From positions 1 to 64,000 of the forward strand of contig NZ_FNCJ01000008.1 of the NCBI RefSeq assembly GCF_900100735.1: DNA of 64,000 bases, given 5' to 3'. The number at the start of each line of letters is the position of its first letter. The first letter of the stretch is position 1. The DNA is from Paraburkholderia phenazinium (GTDB taxonomy: Bacteria; Pseudomonadota; Gammaproteobacteria; Burkholderiales; Burkholderiaceae). Shown one piece after another: positions 17,323 through 25,843 of the stretch. Under the pieces are notes generated by a model. It was not told where the DNA came from and did no database searches. It saw only the letters and a list, made by a program, of their open reading frames with translations. A program made the position numbers and the translations under genes.

Positions 17323-17757
17323 ATGACGATCCCAACGACAACTGATCTGGTCAAGCTCGGCTATCTTTTCGCCGAGATCATGTCCAGCCACGATCTATCG
17401 CGCCTCGACGAGATCAAGGCTCCCAATTATGTCAACCACAACGCCTTCGCCGAACCGGGCCTGGAGGGTTCAAAGAAAGTCCTTGGCGCCATCATCGCGG
17501 GTGTACCCGACCTCAAGGTGACTGCGGAAGACGTCTTCGTCTCGGCGGACGGCTCGCGGGTGGTCGGCCGTTACCGTTACGACGGCACACACACTGGAAA
17601 CCTCCTCGGCTACCCCGCGACTGGCAATGCCTTTGCCATGCGCTCGATCGACATCTGGCGGGTCGAGAATGACCGCTTCGTCGAGCATTGGGACGAACTC
17701 AACACCCTCGACGTCTTTATCCAGATCGGCGCCGTTCCCCCGCCTAGTCTGGGATAA
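17323..17757 (+). CDS. SnoaL-like ester cyclase family protein
   Basis: A 144-residue NTF2-fold protein. The pattern NYVNHNAF, GVPDLKVTAEDVFVSADGSRVVGRYRYDGTH and FVEHWDELNTLDVFIQIG is typical of the SnoaL-like polyketide cyclase group (ester cyclase family). Substrates are usually unknown in such stand-alone genes. AAGGACG precedes the start. It follows the DUF4267 gene by 87 bases and probably shares its promoter. Confidence 0.82.
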   Translation: MTIPTTTDLVKLGYLFAEIMSSHDLSRLDEIKAPNYVNHNAFAEPGLEGSKKVLGAIIAGVPDLKVTAEDVFVSADGSRVVGRYRYDGTHTGNLLGYPATGNAFAMRSIDIWRVENDRFVEHWDELNTLDVFIQIGAVPPPSLG

Positions 17758-17769
17758 GTAGAAATGCTG

Positions 17770-17795
17770 CGTCACGTCCAACAATGGACGTGACG
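17770..17795. terminator. Hairpin downstream of ester-cyclase-like gene
   Basis: CGTCACGTCCA and TGGACGTGACG form a perfect 11-bp stem around an ACAA loop. The tail (ataaatca) is A/T-rich but not a T-run. It begins 12 bases after the stop codon, consistent with a terminator or 3' stabiliser. Confidence 0.5.
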
Positions 17796-17826
17796 ATAAA
17801 TCACTATCCTGCAACAGGAGTCCACC

Positions 17827-17940
17827 ATGCGAGCCTACGAGCTTCGGACATACACGCTGCGCACTCAAGATGCGCTTGATTTCTACGCTGAGACAGTATT
17901 TTCGCGGCACCTCAACAATTTCTCGCTGTTCGGTGTCTAG
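17827..17940 (+). pseudogene. Truncated NIPSNAP-family gene
   Basis: 37 codons starting MRAYELRTYTLRTQDALDFY and ending at TAG after NNFSLFGV. This is the typical N-terminus of NIPSNAP-family proteins, which normally exceed 100 residues. A CAACAGGAG ribosome binding site remains. Sequence after the stop does not resume the family in any frame, so the 3' part was lost at a recombination junction. Confidence 0.6.
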
Positions 17941-18035
17941 GCTCCATACCAAGTTTCACATCGACGGCAACGATGCCGTGATCGATCATGACCGCCCGCT
18001 CGCGAGAACATTGGAAGGCCGTTGTTGGTTGCGTA

Positions 18036-18500
18036 TCAACCGGTCGATGTAGCCGCCAGGCCCAACCCGATCATCAGATTGCGGGCCGACTCGATGTTTT
18101 GCGTGGTTTCGGTACCATCGGCAGCCACCAGCTTTTTCTCCAGATTCAGCATGTCCGTGATGCGCTGCTGGAGCAGATCCAGGGCAGGAAGGGTTTCGCC
18201 ACTCATCATATTGACGGCCTCATGGCGCTTTTCCGCTGCGATCAACCTGGCGACCTTGCTGAAGGAGGCCACATAGGCGACGCGGGATTCCTTGACCTTC
18301 GCTTGCTCTTTTTCGTCGGGCGAGAAAGACAGCCTGTCGAGCGTTTCAAGCGCCTCGTCGATGGTCTTCTTGTTGGCGTCGATCGATTGATAAATTTTGC
18401 TGACTTTGTCCTCGCCGCTTGTGATGAACAGCTCCATGGTCCGCCTGGCATTGGCACGCGTCGTCGCATTGATGCTCTGCGCCGCGTCGCGGTCGGCAGG
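18036..18500 (-). pseudogene. Internal fragment of a methyl-accepting chemotaxis protein (four-helix sensor domain)
   Basis: The leftward frame reads DAAQSINATTRANARRTMEL through to ESARNLMIGLGLAA, a four-helix-bundle chemoreceptor ligand domain that ends as the second membrane helix begins. The first membrane helix, HAMP domain and signalling tip are missing, so both ends are broken. The upstream part of the open frame is out-of-frame sequence from the transporter remnant next door. Confidence 0.65.
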
Positions 18501-19231
18501 CCGAGCTGCAGATCGAGGGCGGAGACGGCAAGCAACGCGATCGCGGTCACGCCGATGCCCGCCAGCGCCACCTTGCCGTTCACGCTGAGCGTGTCCACCG
18601 GCAGACCTGAGGCGCACTCCCCTTGCAGATCCCGACGTTGCGTCCAGCGCAGCATGAAGAACGTCACGACGATCGACAGCACCGACGGCACGGCGAAGCG
18701 CGCCACCCACAAGTCCAACGCCGGCGTGTGATTCGCGTAAAGCACGAGATTGGCGGGATTCGAGATTGGCAGGACGAAACTCGCCGCGTTGGCGATGAAC
18801 GCGCACACGAACAACAACGGCAACGGCTTCATATTCGCCTTCTTCGCGGCGGCGAACACGGCGGGCGTCAGCACGACGGCAGCGGCATCGTTCGACAGAA
18901 ACGTCGTCACCACGACGCCGACCAGGTACACCAGCAGAAAGAGCCTGCGCGGCGAGCCCTTCGCGTGGTTCACGGCAAGCACTGCGATCCAGTCGAACAG
19001 TCCCTCACGGCGACCCAGCTCCGACAGCAGCATCATGCCGATGAGGAACAGATAGACGTCGGCGCCTTTTGCGACCGCCTGCAGCGCGAGGCTGACAGGA
19101 AGCAGCCCGAGCGCGACGAGCAGCACCGCGCCTGTCACTGCCCAGATCGCTTCTGGCCATCGGAAGGGACGCAGGATAACGCCAGCGGTAGCGGCAAGCG
19201 CGATACCCCAGGAGAGGAAAGTGGGATTCAT
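18491..19231 (-). pseudogene. 3'-truncated ArsB/SLC13-type anion transporter gene
   Basis: The start at 19231 (MNPTFLSWGIALAATAGVIL) overlaps the upstream MFS stop in an ATGA junction. About 247 residues of an ArsB/NhaD-type permease follow, including TTFLSNDAAAVVLTPAVFAA and FVLPISNPANLVLYA. Family members run to about 410-430 residues. The match ends at DLQLGLPT, where the reading frame enters the chemoreceptor fragment out of frame. The open frame runs on to 18242, but that tail is not transporter sequence. Confidence 0.7.
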
Positions 19232-20463
19232 GTAGCGAGCGGATTGTGGTTGGCGAGATCGTTGCGAATGCCACAGGCCTTTTTCAGGGAGGTGCCGAAC
19301 AGCAGCCACAGCGCAAGCGAGCCCATCGACACGGCGCCCAGCACGAGAAAGGACGCCGCATAGCCGAAGTGCTGCGCGAGGACACCGCCGAGTGCAGGAC
19401 TCAGCGCTGCACCTACGCCCTGCACGGTCATCACCACGCCCTGTCCGACGTTGACACGCCCGGTGCCCTGCAGTAGCCGCACGATGAGCGCTGGAACGGC
19501 CACGCTTTGCAGACCCGCGCCAATGCCATCGAGCGCCTGCACGGGCCATACCCCCCAGGCCGAGATCAACAGCGCCGCGACCAGCCCACGCAGCGGCAGC
19601 GCAAGAAAGGTGATGAGGATCACACCCCAGTACCCGACGCGCTGGATCAACCGGTTCGCGAAGTACGCCGCGAAGACCATCACCAGTTGCGCCACGACGA
19701 TCGTCTGCGCGGTAAACGCGCTCGGGTCGCCCTTATGCGCGGCGACAACTGCGAGGCCGTAGAGCGGCAGCATCGCGGCATTACCGAGGTGAAACATCGC
19801 GAGCGCGGCGGACAACAGCAGCAGCGGGCGGCACGTCAGCAGCACGCGAAAGCCGCTCGCCTGTTCGTGCTCCTGCGTGGAGGGGGCAGCAGCCAGGCCC
19901 CGTGCGCGGTCGTGATCGATGGAATCACGCCGGATCAGCAACGTCGAGACGACCGACAGCGCGCCGAAGACGCCCGCGAGCGCAAACACCGCGCCGAAAC
20001 CATAGCGCCAGCCAAGCCAGCCCGACAGCGCTGCGCCAACCACGTTGCCCGCGTGATTGGCCACCTGGTTGCGGCCAAACTGCCGGTCGAAGCCGCGCTC
20101 GTGGACCATGCCGAGCGTCACGCCCGCCACGGCCGGCCCGAGCGCGGCGCCCGTCACCGCCGTGAGGATCTGCGACGCGGCGACCATCCAGTACGTATGT
20201 GCCACCCATAGCACGAGCGAGGCGAGCGTCGTCATCACACCTGCCGCGACAATCACGCCGCGCTTGTGACGGGTCGCATCGACGAGCGCGCCGGCCGGCG
20301 AAGTCGCGAGCATGCCCGCTATGCCACCGAGCGTCATCACCGTGCCGATCGCGTCGGGATGCCAGCCATGGGCCTGCAGAAAGACGCCGAGAAACGGCCC
20401 GATGCCTGCCTGGACATCGGCCATGAAGAAGTTGAGCCCTTCGAGCGCGTACTGGGGATTCAT
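19228..20463 (-). CDS. Major facilitator superfamily transporter
   Basis: A 411-residue, 12-helix MFS protein. The loop between helices 2 and 3 is GALVDATRHKRG, a variant of the family's signature loop, and a GRNQVANHAGNVVGA segment is present. The substrate is unknown. It is the third gene of an operon preceded by the two repeat proteins (20-base gap to the second) and followed by the truncated ArsB-like gene (4-base overlap). Its likely control is the sigma-54 promoter at 21956-21971. Confidence 0.85.
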   Translation of the reverse strand: MNPQYALEGLNFFMADVQAGIGPFLGVFLQAHGWHPDAIGTVMTLGGIAGMLATSPAGALVDATRHKRGVIVAAGVMTTLASLVLWVAHTYWMVAASQILTAVTGAALGPAVAGVTLGMVHERGFDRQFGRNQVANHAGNVVGAALSGWLGWRYGFGAVFALAGVFGALSVVSTLLIRRDSIDHDRARGLAAAPSTQEHEQASGFRVLLTCRPLLLLSAALAMFHLGNAAMLPLYGLAVVAAHKGDPSAFTAQTIVVAQLVMVFAAYFANRLIQRVGYWGVILITFLALPLRGLVAALLISAWGVWPVQALDGIGAGLQSVAVPALIVRLLQGTGRVNVGQGVVMTVQGVGAALSPALGGVLAQHFGYAASFLVLGAVSMGSLALWLLFGTSLKKACGIRNDLANHNPLAT

Positions 20464-20483
20464 GGTTCGATCACCATCGGTGG

Positions 20484-21047
20484 CTATTCGTGTCGGGTTT
20501 CCGCGTCGATGAGTTCGGCGATCTCGTCCACTTCAACGGTTCGCCCGTACCGGTTCCTCATGCCATGTCCCCACGCATGGACATGCGCCCCTGGCGCCAG
20601 GTACGACGCCAGCTCGGCGGCGGCATGCGGTGGCATGCGCAACGACGTGCCATCGTCCAGCAGCGCACCGCGCAACTCGCCCTTCGGACCGAACAGTGAC
20701 AGCAGCACTTCGCCGCTCGCCTCCATGGGGCTGCGCTCAGCGTCAGGGTGAGGATGTTTCTCGCCGTCGCGAGGCGGGCCTTCGTCGAGAATGACCTTGC
20801 CCGTCTTCGACGTGAGCGAGACGGCCGCGATCATGTTTGCGCCGCGCGGCTTGACGCCACGTACGCGCACCGCGTCGCCCACCGCCACGAGCCGCGCGAC
20901 CTGCCGCGACAGATGGGGCGGAAAATGGACTTGTTGCATCTGACGCGAGCCGAGCACGAAGCCATCCAGTTCGCCGTGCGGATTCAAAAGAAAACGCGTT
21001 ACCGTGCCGCGCGTTTCGGGAAGGCTGTCGGGATCAATCCAATGCAT
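20484..21047 (-). CDS. Uncharacterised protein with two OB-like repeat units
   Basis: A 187-residue soluble protein with no signal peptide. Residues 14-82 and 112-180 are two copies of one module: GxV, then G-E-L-(D/R)-G, a PPH motif (PPHLSRQ and PPHAAAEL), and a V-x-x-G-D/A-x-V-x-x-x-G close. The linker holds a His/Pro-rich stretch (GEKHPHPDAE). The same module appears twice in the next protein upstream. Beta-strand spacing suggests a small barrel. I do not recognise a named family. Confidence 0.7.
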   Translation of the reverse strand: MHWIDPDSLPETRGTVTRFLLNPHGELDGFVLGSRQMQQVHFPPHLSRQVARLVAVGDAVRVRGVKPRGANMIAAVSLTSKTGKVILDEGPPRDGEKHPHPDAERSPMEASGEVLLSLFGPKGELRGALLDDGTSLRMPPHAAAELASYLAPGAHVHAWGHGMRNRYGRTVEVDEIAELIDAETRHE

Positions 21048-21111
21048 GGTCAGGGTCCTTTTTTCGATGATGGTTGAACCGGTGAATGTCAGGTGCGGTT
21101 ATCGGGCGCGC

Positions 21112-21924
21112 TCAAGGGGCCGGTGGCGCGCGATCGTAGAGCCGGGTCAGATTGCCGGGCGGTCCGAATGCCGTCGCCTGCAGCGCCGTGCCATACGGGG
21201 TGCGCGTGCCGTAGCCTTGCGCCGAGACCTTCGCGCCGGTTTGCACGAGCGTCGGAAACTGCTGGGCGATCGGTGGTGTCAGCCGGATCACGGTGCCGTC
21301 GGCGAGGATCACGCCGTCCGGCTCGCCGCGTGGCGCGGTCGTGACGTGCGCCACCTGGCCCTGCACGCTGAGAGGCGACAGCGCGACGCCGCGTAGCTCA
21401 AGCGGCAGCCGCTGGGTGCCCGGCAGTGGCGGCTGATTTTCTAGTTGCTGGCCGCTGCGCGTGTCGGTGATGCGCTGCGCCGCGAGCGCGCCGCCCACAT
21501 CGCGCCTCCCGCTCACCTGCACGTTGTCGCCAGGACGAACCATCGACGTAAGCTGCGGGCCCATGTGCGGCGGGACTCGCACGAGCAGGCCGTCGCTCGT
21601 CAGCAAGCCGTCGACGTCGCCATCCGGATTGGTAAGAAAACGCGCGACGATGCCCTGCGCGGTCGTGAGATTTCCGGCATCGGTGAGCGGCGCCGGGCCG
21701 CCGGCTGGCGGCGGGGGCGGCGCCATGGCAGCGACGCCGGGCGGCGGCACGGGGGGTGTCGCGCCGGTTGCGGCCGGCGACGGTGCAGGTGCAGGCGCGG
21801 TTGGCGGCTCAGGTTGAGTCTGGGCGGCACATCCGTTGCTCGCCGCCATGAGCGCTGCGAGGCTCATCGCGCTCAGGATGCGCGTGGCGATGCTGCCAAG
21901 TGGGTAATTCGGAATCGCTTGCAT
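21112..21924 (-). CDS. Exported uncharacterised protein with two OB-like repeat units
   Basis: 270 residues from the ATG at 21924, which follows AAGGAG. A signal sequence (about residues 10-33, ending SNGCAAQ; a weak lipobox) is followed by a Pro/Ala-rich linker (about 36-80) and two modules at 91-158 and 189-257 (GIVARFLTNPDGDVDGLL, GQVAHVTTAPRGEPDGVIL). Both match the modules of the downstream protein, so the two genes arose by duplication; one product is exported, the other cytoplasmic. It is first in the operon under a sigma-54 promoter. Confidence 0.72.
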   Translation of the reverse strand: MQAIPNYPLGSIATRILSAMSLAALMAASNGCAAQTQPEPPTAPAPAPSPAATGATPPVPPPGVAAMAPPPPPAGGPAPLTDAGNLTTAQGIVARFLTNPDGDVDGLLTSDGLLVRVPPHMGPQLTSMVRPGDNVQVSGRRDVGGALAAQRITDTRSGQQLENQPPLPGTQRLPLELRGVALSPLSVQGQVAHVTTAPRGEPDGVILADGTVIRLTPPIAQQFPTLVQTGAKVSAQGYGTRTPYGTALQATAFGPPGNLTRLYDRAPPAP

Positions 21925-21955
21925 GGTCCACTCCTTCGTAAGACGAGGAGCTTTT

Positions 21956-21971
21956 TGCAAGGCCTATGCCA
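21956..21971 (-). promoter_or_regulatory. Sigma-54 (RpoN) promoter
   Basis: On the minus strand the sequence is TGGCATAGGCCTTGCA. It matches the -24/-12 consensus TGGCACG-N4-TTGCW with exact spacing and invariant GG and GC. It lies 32 bases upstream of the ATG at 21924, so a transcript start near 21945 is expected. An NtrC-class activator is encoded just upstream. Confidence 0.75.
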
Positions 21972-22023
21972 TCGGCCAGAAATCCCATGCTGCCGGGCAG
22001 CGACGCAACACAGCAGGGCTGCG

Positions 22024-22064
22024 GTGTCCAGTAACCGGACAGGTGCTGTCCGGTTACTGGACAC
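22024..22064. promoter_or_regulatory. Paired palindromic enhancer sites (TGTCC-N7-GGACA) in an 18-bp inverted repeat
   Basis: TGTCCAGTAACCGGACA (22025-22041) and TGTCCGGTTACTGGACA (22047-22063) are two dyads of the form TGTCC-N7-GGACA, centred 22 bases apart, or two helical turns. Together they form a perfect 18-bp inverted repeat with a 5-base loop. They lie about 55-95 bases upstream of the -24 element, the normal place for activator sites. A hairpin terminator for the upstream regulator gene is the alternative, but no T-tract follows. Confidence 0.7.
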
Positions 22065-22083
22065 CCTGGACACCTTCGAACGG

Positions 22084-23463
22084 TCAGGAGTCGGACAAGC
22101 CGAGATTCGCCAGACGCGTGTAGAGCGACTGGCGGCTGATGCCGAGCCTGCGTGCCGCTTCGGCGCGATTGCCATCGGCGAGCGCAAGCGCCCGGACGAT
22201 GAGGGCGCGTTCGAGTTGTGCGAGAGCGTCGTTCAGCGGAAGGTCGATGAGGCCCGCGGGAATCGCATAAGCGTCGTTCGCGGCCGGATCGAACAGGAAG
22301 GCGAAATCTTCGCGGGTCAGCAGCGCGGCAGGCGCAAGCGCGCTCGCGCGTTCGATGGCGTTGGCGAGTTCCCGCACGTTGCCGGGCCAGCTGAAGCCGA
22401 CGAGCAGGCGCTGGGCGTCCGCGGAGAGATGCTTGCGCGCCGCTTCGGAGGGACCCGCGACGGCCGCGAGGAAATGCTCCGCCAGCGGCAGAATGTCGGC
22501 TACGCGCTCGCGTAAAGGCGGCATGTGCAACGGAATCACACTGAGCCGATACGATAGATCCTGCCGGAACGTGCCCGCTGCGACCATCGCCGGCAGGTCG
22601 CGATGCGTCGCGGCCACCACGCGTACATCGACAGCAAGCGGCCGGTTGGTTCCGAGCGGCGTGATCTGCCGCTCTTGCAGCACGCGCAGCAGCTTCGCCT
22701 GCATCGCGAGCGGCATATCGCCGATCTCGTCGAGAAAAAGTGTGCCGCCATGCGCTTCTTCGAAGCGACCGCGCCGCTCTGCATGTGCACCGGTGAATGC
22801 GCCCCTGGCGTGGCCGAAGAGTTCGCTCTCGAGCAGGTCTTCCGGGATCGCCGCACAGTTCACGGCGATGAACGGTCCGCCCACACGCGCCGACGCACGA
22901 TGCAGCACGCTCGCCGCCACTTCCTTGCCGGTGCCCGTCTCACCGGTAATCAGCACCGTCGAGTTGGTGCCGGCCGCGCGGCCGAGGCGCTTCTGTACGT
23001 CGCGCATGGCTTCGCTGATGCCGAGCAACTGCGGTTCGCGCGAGGGCGTGTCGTCCGCGAATCTGTGGATCGCCTGTGGAGCAGGCGTATTGGCGCGGGT
23101 TGCGAGGATGCGCGCGAGGAGCGTGGCGATCTCGTCGCGGCCAACCGGTTTGGTCAGATGCTCGAAGGCGCCGAGCCGCATCGCGCCGATCGTGTTGTCG
23201 CTGGTCGCGTACGCGGTCAGCATCACGACCGGCACGTCCTGCAGACCAGCCGTCCCACGCAGCGTTTCGAGCACGGAAAGGCCGTCCGCGCCCGGCAGCC
23301 GGAAGTCGAGAAAGATGCAGTCGGGCGACGCCTCCTCGCGCAGACGTTCGATCGCTTCTTCGCCCGAACGTGCCTCGAGCGGCGTGTATCCAAGGTCCTG
23401 GATGGTTTCCGCGAGGCCGTCACGGAAGGCGTCGTCGTCGTCGATGATCAGGATGGTCGCCAT
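22084..23463 (-). CDS. NtrC-family sigma-54-dependent response regulator
   Basis: 459 residues from the ATG at 23463 (MATILIIDDDDAF). The receiver domain has the phospho-acceptor Asp53. The AAA+ domain has Walker A GETGTGKE (174-181) and the sigma-54-contacting loop GAFTGA (221-226). The C-terminal Fis-type helix-turn-helix ends RRLGISRQSLYTRLANLGL. All parts needed for RpoN activation are present. The start overlaps the end of the sensor kinase gene by 16 bases, so they form one two-component operon. Confidence 0.93.
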   Translation of the reverse strand: MATILIIDDDDAFRDGLAETIQDLGYTPLEARSGEEAIERLREEASPDCIFLDFRLPGADGLSVLETLRGTAGLQDVPVVMLTAYATSDNTIGAMRLGAFEHLTKPVGRDEIATLLARILATRANTPAPQAIHRFADDTPSREPQLLGISEAMRDVQKRLGRAAGTNSTVLITGETGTGKEVAASVLHRASARVGGPFIAVNCAAIPEDLLESELFGHARGAFTGAHAERRGRFEEAHGGTLFLDEIGDMPLAMQAKLLRVLQERQITPLGTNRPLAVDVRVVAATHRDLPAMVAAGTFRQDLSYRLSVIPLHMPPLRERVADILPLAEHFLAAVAGPSEAARKHLSADAQRLLVGFSWPGNVRELANAIERASALAPAALLTREDFAFLFDPAANDAYAIPAGLIDLPLNDALAQLERALIVRALALADGNRAEAARRLGISRQSLYTRLANLGLSDS

Positions 23464-24932
23464 GGCATATCGATTACAAAACAGGTCAATTCCGGATTGT
23501 CCTCGAGCCACGCGCGGCCGCCATGCGCCGATGCGATCTCGCGCACAACGGCGAGGCCCAGACCCGACCCGTCGGGCCGGCCTGTGACGAACGGCTCGAA
23601 GATGCGTTGGCGCTCGCCTGCACTCACGCCGGGGCCATCGTCGATCACTTCGAGCCGGAGCCGCTCGCCGTCATCCTCCGACATGGCACGCGCCCTGACC
23701 GTGACGTGTCCGCCGGACGGTGCGTGACGCAGCGCGTTGACGATCAGGTTATCGAGCGCGCGCGCCAGTTGCGCGGCATCGAAGACCGGATGCGTCGTGC
23801 AGGATCCAGCTTCAGCCTGCAAGCTTACGTGCCGGCTTTCCGCCCGCGATTCGTGCGTACGAACCAGTCCGGCAAGCCACGCGCGCAGGTCGACTTCCTG
23901 CGCGCGAACGGTGACGGGCTGGGTAAGCGCGAGCAGGCTCGACAACTGCGACTCGATGCGCCCCACCTGCTCGATGATGATCTTCAGCGCGGATTCGCGC
24001 CGGGCGGCGTCGCCCGCCAGCGCGTTTTCCGCCTTGAGCCGCATGGCGCCCACCGGATTGCGGATTTCGTGGGCGATCTGTGCGGCCATCTTGCCAAGCG
24101 CGCCGAAGCGTTCCGCCTGCGCGAGTTTCGCGCTCAACTCGTTCGCCTCGCGTTGCAGGTGCTCTGCGCGTTCGACATAGCGATTCAGCGCGTCGACGAT
24201 ATGGTCCAGATCGCGCTCGCCAAGTCGATCGATCCGCCTGCCCTGCTCGAGTCGACCGTCTGGCGCAAGCGCCTGTTCGAGCCGCGTGAGGTTGCGCTTC
24301 CAGCGTCTGAGCGCCATCGCGAGCAGTAGCGCCAGCGCCACGATGATCGCGAGCACGCCCGCGAGGAAAGTCGCGGCCAGGGCCCCATACGGCCCGAGCG
24401 GCGGCCGCGCGCGCGTGAGCATCCAGACGAGCAGACCGGCATGACGCGGAACCGGACAGGCGACGGCGACTACCGCATCGGCGCCTCCAGAGACGACGCC
24501 GGCGCGCATCTGGCCGGCGCTGACCACGTTTCGCAGCGTGCGAAGAATGAGCGGTGTCTCAGCCTCGGGTATATCGCGTTTGAGACCGCTACCTTCGTAG
24601 GTGGGAAACGCGTAGGCGAGAAAGCCGCTCGGTGCACTGGGCGCGGGTTCGGAAGTCCAGAACCCGCCTTCGATCCCTTCCGTGCGGACCAGGACGAGGT
24701 CGAGCACGGCGTGCATGAGATCGACATTCGTTTCGCCCGGCCGCTGCACCGACATGTCGTAGCGCGACGCGACCGCCGCGCAGGCCGTGGCGGCCTGCTG
24801 CTTCGCATCGGCGACGCGCTCCCCGAGCGCCGACGACAGCATCACCCACACGGTTGTGGTCAGCAGGCAGCACAGTACGGCGATAAGGATCCACAGCGCG
24901 TAAAGCTGGGTGGAAAACGAAGGTCTCGGCAT
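23448..24932 (-). CDS. Membrane sensor histidine kinase
   Basis: About 494 residues from 24932 (MPRPSFSTQLYAL); an upstream ATG at 24980 would add 16. Two membrane helices (about 10-32 and 185-210) enclose a periplasmic domain. The H-box is QIAHEIRNPVGAM, the N-box DNLIVNALRHAP and the G-boxes DDGPGVS and GSGLGLAV. The signal is unknown. It is the partner of the NtrC-type regulator that follows it, and the pair faces the repeat-protein operon. Confidence 0.9.
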   Translation of the reverse strand: MPRPSFSTQLYALWILIAVLCCLLTTTVWVMLSSALGERVADAKQQAATACAAVASRYDMSVQRPGETNVDLMHAVLDLVLVRTEGIEGGFWTSEPAPSAPSGFLAYAFPTYEGSGLKRDIPEAETPLILRTLRNVVSAGQMRAGVVSGGADAVVAVACPVPRHAGLLVWMLTRARPPLGPYGALAATFLAGVLAIIVALALLLAMALRRWKRNLTRLEQALAPDGRLEQGRRIDRLGERDLDHIVDALNRYVERAEHLQREANELSAKLAQAERFGALGKMAAQIAHEIRNPVGAMRLKAENALAGDAARRESALKIIIEQVGRIESQLSSLLALTQPVTVRAQEVDLRAWLAGLVRTHESRAESRHVSLQAEAGSCTTHPVFDAAQLARALDNLIVNALRHAPSGGHVTVRARAMSEDDGERLRLEVIDDGPGVSAGERQRIFEPFVTGRPDGSGLGLAVVREIASAHGGRAWLEDNPELTCFVIDMPWRPS

Positions 24933-24980
24933 GAGGAGCCTGCAAGGGAACCGGGGCGGGACTTCGATTGCAAAATTCAT

Positions 24981-25385
24981 GCCTGCGCATAGGGACGAGC
25001 GACGGTACTCGCGGCGCCAGCCAGCCCCGACGATGCGACGGTCGGCCGCTTCATCATAGCGACTGCTGAGTTGGTCTCGCCCCAAAGTCAAAGATCCGAA
25101 ATTGCCCCCAAGACGCGTCACCGCTTCCGGCGGCGCAATGTCAAGTTGCTATCTGCCCGAGCAGCCATACGAGATCTACGGCTTGATTACGCCGTTGTCC
25201 ATCAGAGAGTGGGAGTGGGACCGCGAGCGCGGCATCTCACGCAACTCGCGCTACTCCGACTCCCGATCGTGATCATGAACAAGGGCTTGATCACGGAGGG
25301 GAGTTGTCGGATGTCGTGAGCACCGAGTTCACGGTTTAGGCCACCGGATCGTCTGCGTCCCCCTCGCAACTCGGTGTGGGGAAAA
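24981..25385. other. Intergenic stretch without recognised gene; two inverted repeats
   Basis: Open frames here have no family resemblance. CGTGATCA (25268-25275) pairs with TGATCACG (25288-25295), and CACCGAGTT (25321-25329) with AACTCGGTG (25368-25376). Both lie downstream of the leftward lipocalin-like gene and could help end its transcript. Confidence 0.4.
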
Positions 25386-25811
25386 TTACTCGCGCCTAAA
25401 ACTGAGAATACCCCGCCCCATTGATTTTCCGGAATCTAAGGGATTCGGCATCCAGGCCGAAATGATGTCGAGCGTGTCTCCATCAAGCTTGTAGAATCGC
25501 TCCTGCTCACTGCCGTTCCAGGCTTCGTTCCAGGACGAGTCAATCTTTGTGATGAGCCTGTCACCATCTATCCAATACCGACCTGTATAGGCCATCATGG
25601 TACGGAAAAGTGCCGCCAGTTTCTCCTCTGTATTTCCAGGCTCCCGCGCCTTTGCTGTAATGAGTGTCATCATTCGCCCATCGGAACCGAGGATAAGATA
25701 CCCATTGGGGTCGGCGCCCCACGGTTGCGTGCGCCCCTTTGAATCCTGAAGTTCAGTATCAAGAGAAACCAGCCGCCAGCAACCGTGGAGCTTATTGTTG
25801 CGCTCAGACAT
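25386..25811 (-). CDS. Lipocalin-like domain protein
   Basis: A 141-residue soluble protein with the pattern of the small lipocalin-like family: GCWRLVSLDTELQD at the start, GYLILGSDGRMMTLI, and a Trp-rich barrel. Members are often found with cyclases or oxidoreductases, but the ligand here is unknown. It lies 32 bases after the DUF2867 gene and reads the same way. Base composition is lower in GC than surrounding genes, suggesting separate acquisition. Confidence 0.72.
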   Translation of the reverse strand: MSERNNKLHGCWRLVSLDTELQDSKGRTQPWGADPNGYLILGSDGRMMTLITAKAREPGNTEEKLAALFRTMMAYTGRYWIDGDRLITKIDSSWNEAWNGSEQERFYKLDGDTLDIISAWMPNPLDSGKSMGRGILSFRRE

Positions 25812-25843
25812 AACCCCTCCTGTGGTATTTCACCGGAATGTAC

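Noticed and set aside
18242..18490. Extra C-terminal residues of the ArsB-like open frame
   Set aside because: This part of the frame has no membrane helices and is the out-of-frame reading of the chemoreceptor fragment.
22024..22064. Simple intrinsic terminator for the response regulator gene
   Set aside because: No T-run follows, the stem is made of two self-palindromic units, and it lies at enhancer distance from a sigma-54 promoter, so a regulatory-site reading is favoured.
25071..25319. 82-residue open frame upstream of the sensor kinase
   Set aside because: No family pattern or ribosome binding site, and it overlaps a region of inverted repeats.
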